Source of the DNA: Tribonema minus
Taxonomy: Eukaryota; Sar; Xanthophyceae; Tribonematales; Tribonemataceae
DNA length: 64,000 nucleotides
Assembly: GCA_017506865.1 (NCBI GenBank)
Contig: JAFCMP010000090.1
Coordinates: 1-64,000, forward strand
Direction of reading: 5' to 3'
Shown here: in pieces, positions 53,401 to 64,000 of the stretch
Position numbering within the stretch: position 1 is the stretch's first letter
How the letters are laid out: each line of letters starts with the position of its first letter
Notes under the pieces: model-generated
What the model was told of the DNA's origin: nothing
Seen by the model: only the letters and a program-made list of their open reading frames with translations
Databases searched by the model: none
Program-made: the position numbers and the translations under genes

Positions 53401-56400
53401 GGAGAGAGAGATGTGCATGGTGCTTTAAGCATCGCCTTTAGCAGCATGGAGGATTGGGTGTCCGTTGCTCATTGTAACATTGGGCCAGTTTCTAATTGAA
53501 GCATGGACTTGTCAAATCAAAAGTGTACCACCGCTGTGTCACATGATGCATCATAATTCAACAAATTTTGTTACGCCTGAGCTTCATACTAACAGCGCAT
53601 GGCCAGTATGACCACCCTTCATTGGTCATAGCAATGAAAATTTGGCAATGTCTTTGTGCATGTGGTTGAGCCATGCAAGAGTACTCCTCCTCTGCCAAGC
53701 ATATCCTGACCTCAACAAGCGATCTACCAAGTAACCACATATTTATGAGAGACTAAGGCATTGGTGCTTTGTCTGTGTATGTCCATCAGTGGCAATACCA
53801 TGACGGAGATCTCAAGTCCGTGCAAAACATGTACTTCGAAGTAGCTAGGTTTTCCAGCACTTGACGTCTGCAGCACGCAGAGCAGTAAAACATCACACAC
53901 ATTATTGCAACACAGTATGGCAGTGATACAATTGCTGTGCGTGAGCAGTCGGAGGCATCATGAGCACAACACAAGTTATCATATCATATACTTTGCCACA
54001 TACGGCTGGCCAGGATATCACACTCGCGATGATTTTCTGAAAGCAGCATTAAAATGGTGACGATCACCCCAACCTACTGAGCTCCTGTTTTGGGCTTCGT
54101 GTTGTACGCAGGTGATCCAATTCGGCCTAGCAGTGGTTGGTATCCCCAGGAGAGTGCTGACCTCAGAGGAGCTGAGGTCAGTGACCTAGACTACTTATGT
54201 CTTAGCTTGCCTATCATGCTGTCATGAAAAGGCACACGCTGCATGTTGCCGCAATTCAAAGTGGATACTTCCTGCACTTGCTGGCAGTGACAAACGTTAT
54301 GTCCCAGACTGTGCTCTGTGGTGAGACGGTGCTAGCTCTTTCTTCTTGAAGCTGCAAAGGCCACGACATTGGCACCAGTTGCGTAGCAAAGATTTGTAGC
54401 AAGAGGCCTGCAATGCAGTGTGTGAGCCGCATTGCCTGTAAAAGTGCTGACAGGCATTGCCTTCTTTGTGACAATCTCTGTTAGCATTCGTCTTATTGAC
54501 TGCACTAGTCATACCTTTCACCTCTGATTGCTCTGAGGCACCACGTACAGAGAAGACATGAAACCGGCATTTGAGGGTTCAGAACCGCTACAGCTAGATG
54601 TACGTGAGGTAGCAGACGCAAAATGTGTAGTGTGGTGTGCAACAATGTGTAGTGTGGTGTGCAACAAGCAGTGACTTGCCTGACAAAAGAACACTGTTTG
54701 GAGTCTGAGGAGTTGGCCCTTGTCATGCCACTGACTCGTGTGCATGGTGCCGCTGCTTTTGTTATTGCACAATTCTTTTGCGACAGTGCATACGTCATGG
54801 CTGAGAGCAGCGAATCAGGTTCGTGCTGATGATCTGGTCCTCAGCCTTGCGAGTTTGAAATCTCAAAGCACCCATGTCTGCGCAATTCGTTACGTTATTG
54901 CGAGCCGTGCTCTTAGTAGCACCTCCAATGCAGACTTCTTTTTGATGTGTGCGCAAATGCTACATCTCAATATACTATGTGTACACAAAAGGTCATCAGT
55001 TACAAGCCCAAGAGCATGGACCTGCATGCTCGCCATGCGCAAATCGATAATGCTGATGGCAATTGCGATCTGTAGCAAATATATTGATAGTCAGTGTGGC
55101 TTTGAACAACATGGCTTTATCATGCTTTCAAGGACGGTGTACCTTATTAATCCAGGACCGCTTCGAGAGATGGTTTCTCTCACGCAGGTTCACCAAACAT
55201 GTTCAGTCTTGTTTCCATTGTTGTCGTAGTTTTTACTGCATCAAATCATTCAGGCATCATAATTAGGCAACTGCAATTTGAATCGTTTTAATCCGCAGGA
55301 TCATCAACACCAGGCCTTGAATGATTTTTGCGCAATGGTTTCTAGTGTCATTGACGCATCAGTGCAGGCTTCATCAACAGCATTTATTTGTGGTCATGTC
55401 GAGCACAGTTGTAATTGAGTATACCATGGCTTTGATTTGCGTGTTTCTTGCCGACTCACAGCAGAAGATGCCACGCGGGAGGAGGTGTCTGTGCAAGAGA
55501 TGGTCATAGGTGATGACCGTTTTGAGCTCATCAACTCCAAGATCTTCAAGAGCCTGGACGTGGCATTCAAACAAGTGGAGGACCACATCACTGTGTTTGA
55601 GCCATACAGACAGACATATGCAGAGAACCGCCGCTACACTGCTAGCATAGCTGTCAACCTCAAAGATGTCCCCTTGGAGGTGTACCGCTCCGAAATCGAC
55701 AAGTATCTGGGCATGGCTCGGAACTTTGAGAGGATACCAGTCAGCGCTGTAGTTGGCATCATGCAAGTGGAGTCTGGGAACATGCGAGCCTGTCTGATGC
55801 CCAGCCCCTCAGAATGCCTGCTTGCCGTCAAGGAACTGCTGCCAGTGCTGATGGAGCGGACAGCCAGTGATTTGCTGGACAACCTGGGCGCAGTCATACC
55901 CGTCATCGGTGGCGGCGTTACCACCGTTGAGGGCTTTGTGCGCAAGAAGAAGGCAGTCACGGCTGCACACGCAGACATGGAGGCTCACAAGTGCGCACAG
56001 AAGCGCCTGCAGGACATGGCCGCGCTCATGCTGGATTACAAGTGGCCCTTGCCTGACAGCGAGAAGGCACACCTTGTGATGATCGAGGAGCACATGAATG
56101 CTCTAGAGTCCGGCGTGCAGGTGGCGGAGTCGGTTGAGGAGGAGGAGACCAAGCGCTTCGCAGAGCACATGAAGGATGAGGTGCCACGCCTCAAAAAGCT
56201 GGTCGCCAGCGTGCGGGAGGACCTCGACAATGCCATCATCTCCTCAACGGATTCGTCTGCCGACAAGGTCCTTGGCTTCCTCGGACAACAGGCGGCAGTA
56301 CTTGCCTCTCACAAAACTCGTGCTGCGAAGCTTGCAGACTACCAAGCCATACTTGGGCAGCCGGTGGACGAGTACGATGTGCTGGACGAGGCACAAGCAG

Positions 56401-59400
56401 ACTTGACGCTCAAGACCAAGCTCTGGGAGGGAGTGAAGGAGTGGGGGCAACTGACAGCAGTGTGGCTTACTACTCCATTCAAGAAAGTAGATGCTGCTGC
56501 GCTGGAGAAGTACGTCACCATGTACCTGCGCACCTGCAGTCAGGCTGCCAAGGGGCTGCCAGGCAATCCAGTGGCCAAGCAGCTTAAAGGGGACGTAGAG
56601 ACATTTGCGCCTGCACTGCCGGTGGTGGTTAACCTCCGCAACGACTTCCTCAAGGAACGGCACTGGCAGCGCATACATGAGCTGGTGGGGTTTGACATCC
56701 TGGGGCAGGATGAGCTGACGCTCGGGGACCTGCTGGAGAAGAAGGTCACAGACTTTCACGAGGATATCGCCAATGTTGCCACCACCGCCGTGCAGGAGTC
56801 TGTGCTGGAGGAGATGATGGCTAAGGTGGCCACCCGGTGGGAGGCATGTGAGCTGGAGGTGCGCCCGTACAAGGACGTCAAGGACCTTTTCATCCTAGGC
56901 GATGTCACTGAGGTGGTGGCCAACCTGGATGACTCGCTTGTAACCGTCAACACCGTCCTAAGCTCACGCTACGTAGCCGGCATCCGCGCACTGGTCGATA
57001 CTTGGCGTGGGAAGCTGGTGCGTGTACAGGAGGTGATTGAGGAGTGGCTCATCTGCCAGCGCAACTGGATATACCTCGAGTCAATATTCAGTTCGCCAGA
57101 CATTGTTCGGCAGCTACCAGCAGCAGCAAAGGTGTTTGCCTACGTGGACAAGTCCTGGCGGCATATCATGCGACTTGCGGCAGATGACCCACTCGTGATG
57201 AAGCAGGGCATGGTGCAAGGCCGCAAGGAGCTTTTCGAGAGTCACAACGCAGCGCTGGACAAGGTGCAGAAGAGCCTGGAGGAGTATCTTGAGACCAAGC
57301 GGGCGGCGTTCCCGCGCTTCTACTTTCTCAGGCAAGCATTAGTGTTTTCCTGCAAGTTGTTAGGATGTACAACTGCCGAACATCATAGGTTGCTTTCGAA
57401 GCGGAGTATCGCTTGTCTTCAATTGTATGTGGTAGCCGTGCAGATCACCAAAAAAGCAGCCATGAGCCATCTACCGGCAGCAGTCAACTTTGACCAGCCG
57501 TGCAGTACTCCTGGACTAGTTATTGCTCACAAAATGTTGTCAAGCAGCTGAGAGCCAGCCCACATGATCATGAGTTTCAGCACTTAATTGACTGTGTTGT
57601 TATTTCTGCACTCTTTCCTCCATGCAGCAATGACGAGCTGCTAGAGATCCTGTCGCAATCGAAGGACCCACAAGCGGTGCAGCCACACCTGCGCAAGTGT
57701 TTCGACAACCTGGTCTTGCTGGACTTTGGTGACAAGGCAGGCTCAGTGGACATCGGTGCGATGGTGTCGTCAGAGGGGGAGCGTGTGCCCCTAGGGCGGA
57801 ACCTCAAGGCACGCGGCTATGTGGAGGACTGGTTGACACAGGTAGAGCTACGCATGCGCTCTTCTCTTCATGGTTTCATGAAGGCCGGCCTGCTTGATTA
57901 TGACACCAAGCCACGCAGTGAGTGGGTCACGAACCACCCAGGGCAGATTGTGGCCACAGTCGCGCAGATGACCTGGGCTCGAGAGACTGAGAAGGTGCTC
58001 AGGTCCACTTCACCGCTTCCAGCTATGCGCGCGTGGCTCAAAACCTACATCGCTGAACTCACGAGGCTCATTGTCAAGATTCGGGGGGATCTGACTAGCC
58101 TGGAGCGCAAGATCATTGTGGCGCTGGTGACGACAGATGTGCACGCGCGCGACATCATCGAAGACTTGTGTGACAGCCAGGCAGACTCCGTGCAGCACTT
58201 CACCTGGGTGCAGCAGCTGCGCTACTACTGGGACATGGAGGTGGACAACTGCATCATACGCCATTCCGATGCCAAGATCCCATACGGATATGAGTACATG
58301 GGTGCCACTAGCCGCCTGGTCATCACACCGCTCACCGACAGGTGCTGGCTTACGCTGACTGGCTCTTTTGAGCTCAAGCTGGGAGCTGCACCTGCTGGGC
58401 CTGCAGGTACAAATTAGGTGTTCACATTCTGATACTTCCATGGAGTTTTGTTGTACTGATTTTCCTTGTCCGCGTGCATCGACTTGCATATGCATCAGGT
58501 AGCTGTCAATTGCCATGGCATTGCTGTTGCACTATGTAGCGGCTAGCATGGAGAGCTTGTGGGGCTGAAGAGGTTTACAATGCTGTCTTTCGACTATTGT
58601 TGCAGGCACTGGGAAGACAGAATCCTCAAAAGATCTAGCCAAGGCCATGGGGATGCTGTGCGTCGTCTTCAACTGCTCCGACCAGATCGACTATCTCATG
58701 ATGGCCAAGCTCTTCAGAGGCCTGGCACAAGGCGGCTACTGGATATGCCTGGACGAGTTCAATCGCATCGACATCGAGGTGCTGAGTGTCATTGCTCAGC
58801 AGCTGCTGGTCTTGCGGGAGGGGCGCCTCATGGGCAAGCCCAACATCAACTTCATGGGCGTGCAGATAGGGCTGAAGGACCACCACGTCATCGTCACCAT
58901 GAACCCCGGTTACGCTGGCCGCACAGAGTTGCCAGATAACCTGCAAGTGTGCTTCAGGTGAGAATGCGCAGTTCTGAGTGCCCATTTGAAAAGCATAAGA
59001 ATCCAGCAGTACACTGATGATGACTCAAATTTGCGCGCTAATGGCTTCATATGTGCCTGTATGTGCTGACAACATCGCAGGCCTGTCAGCATGATGGTGC
59101 CCAACTACGCGCTCATTGCTGAGATCATGCTGTTTGCGGAGGGGTTCGCCGACGCAAAGACACTGTCACGCAAGATGTGCAAGCTGTACATCCTCTGCTC
59201 CGAGCAGCTGTCACAGCAACCCCACTACGACTATGGCCTGCGTGCAGTCAAGTCTGTGCTGGTGATGGCTGGCACTCTAAAACGTGCAATGCCCGACGTG
59301 GATGAGGACCTCACGCTGATTCGAGCACTGGTGGACTCCAACGTGCCAAAGTTCTTGGCTGAGGACCTGCCGCTGTTTGCGGCAATTGTCCAGGACCTCT

Positions 59401-62400
59401 TCCCTGGCAAAAGTGTCCCAGTCAATGACTACGGCGAGTTGTCTAGCGCCATGGACCTGCAGTTGGCGAGGCATGGGCTGCAAGTCGTCCCGCGCTTCTC
59501 CGCCAAGATCATACAGCTGCACGAGACATTCCAGATTCGCTTCGGCGCTGTGCTGGTGGGGCCTGCAGGTAATTCGTGTGATGGCTTGGGTTTGCCCATT
59601 CATATGCTTCAGGTCATAGGCGAGGGACCCTTCAGGGCGCGAGCCTTCTTAGGTATTTCGGCGCGCGCACGATTCTCCACACCACCGATGCATCTGGGCT
59701 TGCTATTTTTGCGGTGGGTACGTACACGTTTGCGTACCGCTACAACCGTTCACCAATCAGCGCGCTGGGGTCGAGTTGCCGCTCCCAGCGGGAACACCTA
59801 GGAAGCCTCGAGCTTATTCTGGCGCTGGCTCTCCAGCGCCTGGTGGTGTTGCTGCAGAGGCGGCGCTAAGCGCGTGCAGCGTATTGACGCTTGGCACGTG
59901 TCGTACTGCAGTCTCAAGCCTGCCGCCACGCTTCACGGCCTGCAGGGCGCTCTCATCATGGTCCGCACTTTTCGCTCCTTGGGAAAGTGAAGTTGTGCGT
60001 AACGGCTTTGAAGTTGATGAAGTTAAAACTTTTTGGATCGTGGTGCTCGGATGTGCTTATGTAGAAATAAAACCGTCTCATAGGAAGGCAGAACTCATGC
60101 TCGCAACCTGTAGTACGTGTTTTGATGCTCACAGATCCAACGCAGAGCAGCATTTGTGCACGTTCAAAAAACCATGGCTGAGGTGGGAGCGATGGTCTCT
60201 GACCCGCTTTGAGCGCAGCTTACCCCTTGCTAGCCTCCTCTACACTATGGGTATGGGTCCCTCGCCCCCTACCTCCGGAGGATTAAGGGAGGGCCTTCCT
60301 TGTGCTCGTGATGGGTTGGCTTTTCGCATTCATATGGCTCAGGACGTTGACAGCGAACTGCATGCTCTGATGTGCAGGTCACTCATTGCGACTGCTTAAT
60401 TTAAATGGTTGTTGCAGGTGCGGGGAAGACAACGTGCTATCGGATTTTAGCTGCAGTCATGACCCATCTGAGAGAGCAGAACAGCAGCAACCCCATCTTC
60501 CAGGTGACCTTGCTTCACGCGACTAACCATAAATTATTCGTGCATGTCAAGCTGCATTGTGCGTTTGCAAGTGTTGATCAAATTGTAAACAAGATTGGAA
60601 TCACTGCCTTCAGCAGGCAGATCACTGGCATCAAAGGTGGCGTACTGTATTATATGACAGCAACCATGCTAACATACCTTGATCAAGGCCACCCTCTAAT
60701 CACAGGTATCGGGCAATCAGTGCTCATCATGCGTATGTGCACACACTGCCTCAGAAAGCACAGCCTGCAAGTTTGCGAGGAAGGGGCAATGCGCATGCCT
60801 CATGCCATTCATGGCGGCCACTTTTGCGCATGCCTTGCGCTATTAATTGCTGCCACTTCTGCCAGAGGATAAGGCGTTGTCTCTGCGGAGCAACTGAATG
60901 TTTGGTGCCCTCGAGTCACTTGCCAAGCAACTGACCTGAAGGTGTATATGAGATGCATTTGGCATGATACAAGATCCGATTTCTTTCATCGCGCAAAATG
61001 CTTACTTCTGGGGAAGGGCACACTTGCTGAGCATGGCCCTGCACGTCAATACTGGTTCGTGTGTATATGGTATGTGTGCCTTGCTGTCATTTGATCAAAC
61101 ATTGGTATTCCCAGCGTCATGTCTGTGGCTGAAGCCACCAATGCAGCTCTTTGTGCAAGAGTTGACCCCTGCAGCTAGCATCACCATTGCGCATTCCTGA
61201 TGCCTGCAGAGTACAGTACCTTGTCCACTGTCCACCCCCCTTAGCCAAGAGAAACATTGTGAATCATGCCATCAATTGGATGGTCGTGCTGCATACTGTT
61301 GAGAGTTCCCAGGCATCACTACAATGTAGATATGCTTCAAAGTACTGCACGTGCAGCGCCATGAGCGGTTGCTATCATTTTCTACATGTGCCATCTGCGA
61401 AGCTGGTCGTAGGCATCACTGTCATATCATCCTTGTTGGTGGCGGATTTGAAACGTTGTCTAAGCCAGCAAGGATGCGCTAATGTGTTGTCAAGAGCTGT
61501 AGCGCGGACGAACATGACATTCACAAAGTGCAATGTGTTGTCGTGTGACTTGCTATTGCAGGTTGTGCGAACGGAGGTGCTGAACCCTAAGTGCATCACA
61601 ATGGGTGAGCTCTATGGCGAGTTCAGCCAGCTCACACAGGAGTGGCACGACGGCCTAGCATCGACCATCATGCGTAGAGCGGTCGGCGACACCACTACCG
61701 ACAAGAAGTGGACTGTCTTCGATGGTCCCATTGATGCGCTGTGGATCGAGAACATGAACACAGTGCTCGATGACAACATGACGCTGTGCCTGGCAAACGG
61801 GGAGCGCATCAAGCTGAAGTCGGATATGAAGATGCTCTTTGAGGTGATGGACCTCGCAGTAGCTTCTCCGGCCACGGTCAGCCGCATTGGCGTGGTGTAC
61901 ATGACGCCCACCGACCTAGGGTGGATGCCGTATGTGCGCAGCTGGACAGCAACTCTGCAGGTGCTCAACTGCCCGCATAATCAGCCGATGGTTCAGCGCG
62001 TACTGTGGCTGTTTGTCACATTCTTTCAGCGCGGTCTGGACTTCCAGCGCAAGCACTGCAGGGAGCCAGTGGAGTGTGTTGATGTGCAGCTTGCGACCTC
62101 GCTGGCACTCATACTTCAAAGCCTGCTGCTGAGCACTGATAGCACAAACAGCAGGATAGCTGCACTCACAGAGACAGAACTGCTGCAGCTGGTTGACAAG
62201 CTGTTCGCATTTGCGTTCACGTGGTCGATTGGTGGCAGCATAGATGAGACGCAGTGGGAAGCTATGGATCAGTTCACCCGGGACTTGTTCCAGGAGGCTG
62301 GCTTGCCTGTTGGGCTGCCACCGTCCGGCACCATCTACGACTTTTACGTCGACCTTACTGCCAGGGAGTTCAGCCCCTGGGCCTCAGTGGTGCCGGCATT

Positions 62401-64000
62401 TGAGTACAACCCGGCACTGTCGTACTTCCAGCTTGTCGTGCCGACAGTGGACACGGCCCGCTACAGCTACCTCTTCTCTCGGCTCATCGCGCAAAGCAAG
62501 CCCATATTCATCACCGGTGCAACTGGCACCGGCAAGACGGTGATGGTGCAGAGCTTACTGGGCAGTCTGGCGGCCGAGCCTGAGGACGGGGGGCAAGGGC
62601 TTGTGCACACCACCATCAACTTCTCCGCCCAGACGCAGTCGCTGGTGACGCAGCTGACCATTGAGGGCAAACTGGAGAAGAAGCGCAAGAACCTGCTCGG
62701 TCCTGCTGCCGGCCGCAAGATGCTGGTGGTGTTTGTGGACGATGTGAACATGCCGGTGGTGGAGGAGTACGGCGCGCAACCACCTGTTGAGCTGCTGCGC
62801 CAGTTCCTTGATTTCAAGGGCTTCTACGACCGCGACAAGCTGTTCTGGAAGGACATCGCGGACACGCTTCTGTTGACTGCTGCGGCGCCGCCTGGGGGCG
62901 GGCGCAGCAGAGTGACGCCGCGTTTCACACGCCACTACAATGTGTTCTGCGTCCCGCAAGCCAGTGCCAGTGCGATGTCGCTCATCTTTGGCAGCATGCT
63001 GACGGGCTTCCTGAGTCGCCGGTTTGACCCAGAGATCAAGAAGAAGGCCACTGCAGTGGTGGACGCCACCATTGAGGTCTACACGCGCATATCAGCTGAG
63101 CTGCTGCCAACACCCGCACGTTTTCACTACACATTCAACCTGCGAGATGTGTCCAAGGTTTTCCAGGGCATATTGATGGTCACCAGCAACAAGTGCCAGA
63201 CGCCAGCTACATTCGCTCGCCTATGGCTGCACGAGTGTCAGCGCGTCTTCTATGACCGGCTCATCTGCACCGAGGATCAGCAATGGTTCCATAAGCTGGC
63301 GGTGGAGCTCCTCACACGCCATCTGCAGCTCAGCTGGTCAGCAGAGGAGGTCTTTCTGGAGGACAGTCCCATCGTGTTCTGCGACTTCTTGCGGCCAGGA
63401 GCAGAGGTGTCGTTGTACGAGGAGTGCACGGACATGGCCAAACTGCGCCAGCTGCTTGACGACAGCCTGGACGAGTACAACATGGTATTCGCCAACCAGA
63501 TGAAGCTCGTCTTCTTTGCCGATGCAGTGGTGCACGTGGTGCGCATTAGCCGCATTCTACGACAGCCCAGAGGCAATGCCATGCTGGTGGGTGTTGGCGG
63601 TTCAGGCAAGCAGTCATTGACGCGCATGGCCTCGTTCGTGGCGGGCTACGAGTGCGTTCAGATCGAGATCAACCGCGGCTACGGCTCCAATGAGTTCCGC
63701 AACGACATCAAGGCCATGATGATGAAAGCCGGCATCCTCGGCAAGGGCATCACATTCCTGTTCACCGACACGCAGATCATCGTCAACACCATGATGGAGG
63801 ATATCAACAATCTGCTCAACTCGGGCGAGATACCAAATCTGTTTCAGCCTGAGGAGCTGGACAAGGTGGCCAACGACATGCTGCCTGTGCTGCGGCAGCT
63901 CGGTATCCCGGAGACACGCGACAACTGCTTCATGCACTTTGTGCTCCGTGTACGCGACAACCTGCACATCGTGCTGTGCATGTCGCCGGTGGGCGCAGCT
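50364..64000 (+). CDS. axonemal inner-arm dynein heavy chain (5' two-thirds; runs off the window)
   Basis: Exons recognised are 50364-51029, 51549-52015, 52470-52971, 54112-54176, 55462-57331, 57628-58406, 58606-58957, 59081-59568, 60418-60503 and 61562-64000 onward. Phases agree except between 54176 and 55462, where a small exon is probably missing from my model. The product is the ATP-driven motor of cilia. The N-terminal tail has ITRFKQGESDFTTLERWDREY and IPFFEKYRRWKSFVVWKK, typical of single-headed inner-arm chains. The linker ends near FNCSDQ. AAA1 has GPAGTGKTES split by an intron at the Gly, with Walker B ICLDEFNRI. AAA2 has GPAGAGKTT, also split by an intron. AAA3 has GATGTGKT (about 62513) and AAA4 GVGGSGKQS (about 63592). 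The 57332 intron has a GC donor. No stop occurs in the last exon before the window end. The exact paralogue (DNAH1/3/6/7/12 type) is not settled. Confidence 0.93.
54627..54666. repeat. two copies of a 20-bp direct repeat in a dynein intron
   Basis: The unit tgtgtagtgtggtgtgcaac occurs twice, back to back (the second copy preceded by aa), in the intron between the fourth recognised exon and the exon at 55462. It is a simple minisatellite. Confidence 0.75.

Noticed and set aside
59569-60417. Possible gene or inserted element in the dynein intron (207-codon ORF)
   Set aside because: No motif, and the flanking exons splice directly to complete the AAA2 Walker A; it is most likely intron sequence.

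Overview
The window reads as nuclear DNA of a chlorophyte green alga. Three things point that way: a chloroplast-type phytoene synthase gene, an axonemal inner-arm dynein heavy chain gene (so the lineage has, or had, motile cilia), and many short exons with GT-AG introns and moderately GC-rich coding sequence. Between these genes lie several mobile elements and what looks like an endogenous virus remnant.

Layout. 1-9.7 kb: a Ty3/gypsy LTR retrotransposon, cut off by the window start. It carries, between gag and protease, an open reading frame for a C5-cytosine DNA methyltransferase, and its pol has chromo/Tudor-like modules after the integrase. 9.7-10.3 kb: a 65-bp tandem repeat. 11.3-18.8 kb: orphan genes (754-codon, repeat-bearing, Cys-rich and a small overlapping gene) among dispersed degenerate repeats. 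18.9-22 kb: two minus-strand genes, one a spliced ankyrin-type protein. 22.0-25.2 kb: virus-like block with a poxvirus A22/RuvC-type Holliday junction resolvase and an FN3-containing structural-type protein broken by an insertion of about 0.6 kb. 25.2-29.0 kb: a five-exon minus-strand gene of unknown function whose last exon abuts and appears to run into the virus-like block. 29-33 kb: repeats, a decayed coding remnant and a palindromic satellite. 33-37.6 kb: a non-LTR retrotransposon with RT and restriction-like endonuclease, followed by a G23 tract and the 3' stub of a related element. 40.4-49.6 kb (minus): phytoene synthase in ten exons. 50.4 kb to the window end (plus): dynein heavy chain, from tail to AAA4.

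Phytoene synthase and dynein are divergently transcribed from a shared interval. A roughly 460-bp piece of that interval plus the start of dynein exon 1 is present a second time, inverted, inside a phytoene synthase intron. Another phytoene synthase intron holds a MITE-like inverted-repeat element.

The most interesting object is the retrotransposon-encoded DNA methyltransferase. Retrotransposon DNMTs have been described in dinoflagellates and charophytes; a copy in a chlorophyte Ty3 element would be a separate case. All exon joins were made by eye from splice motifs and reading phase, and all family assignments from motifs, without database searches.
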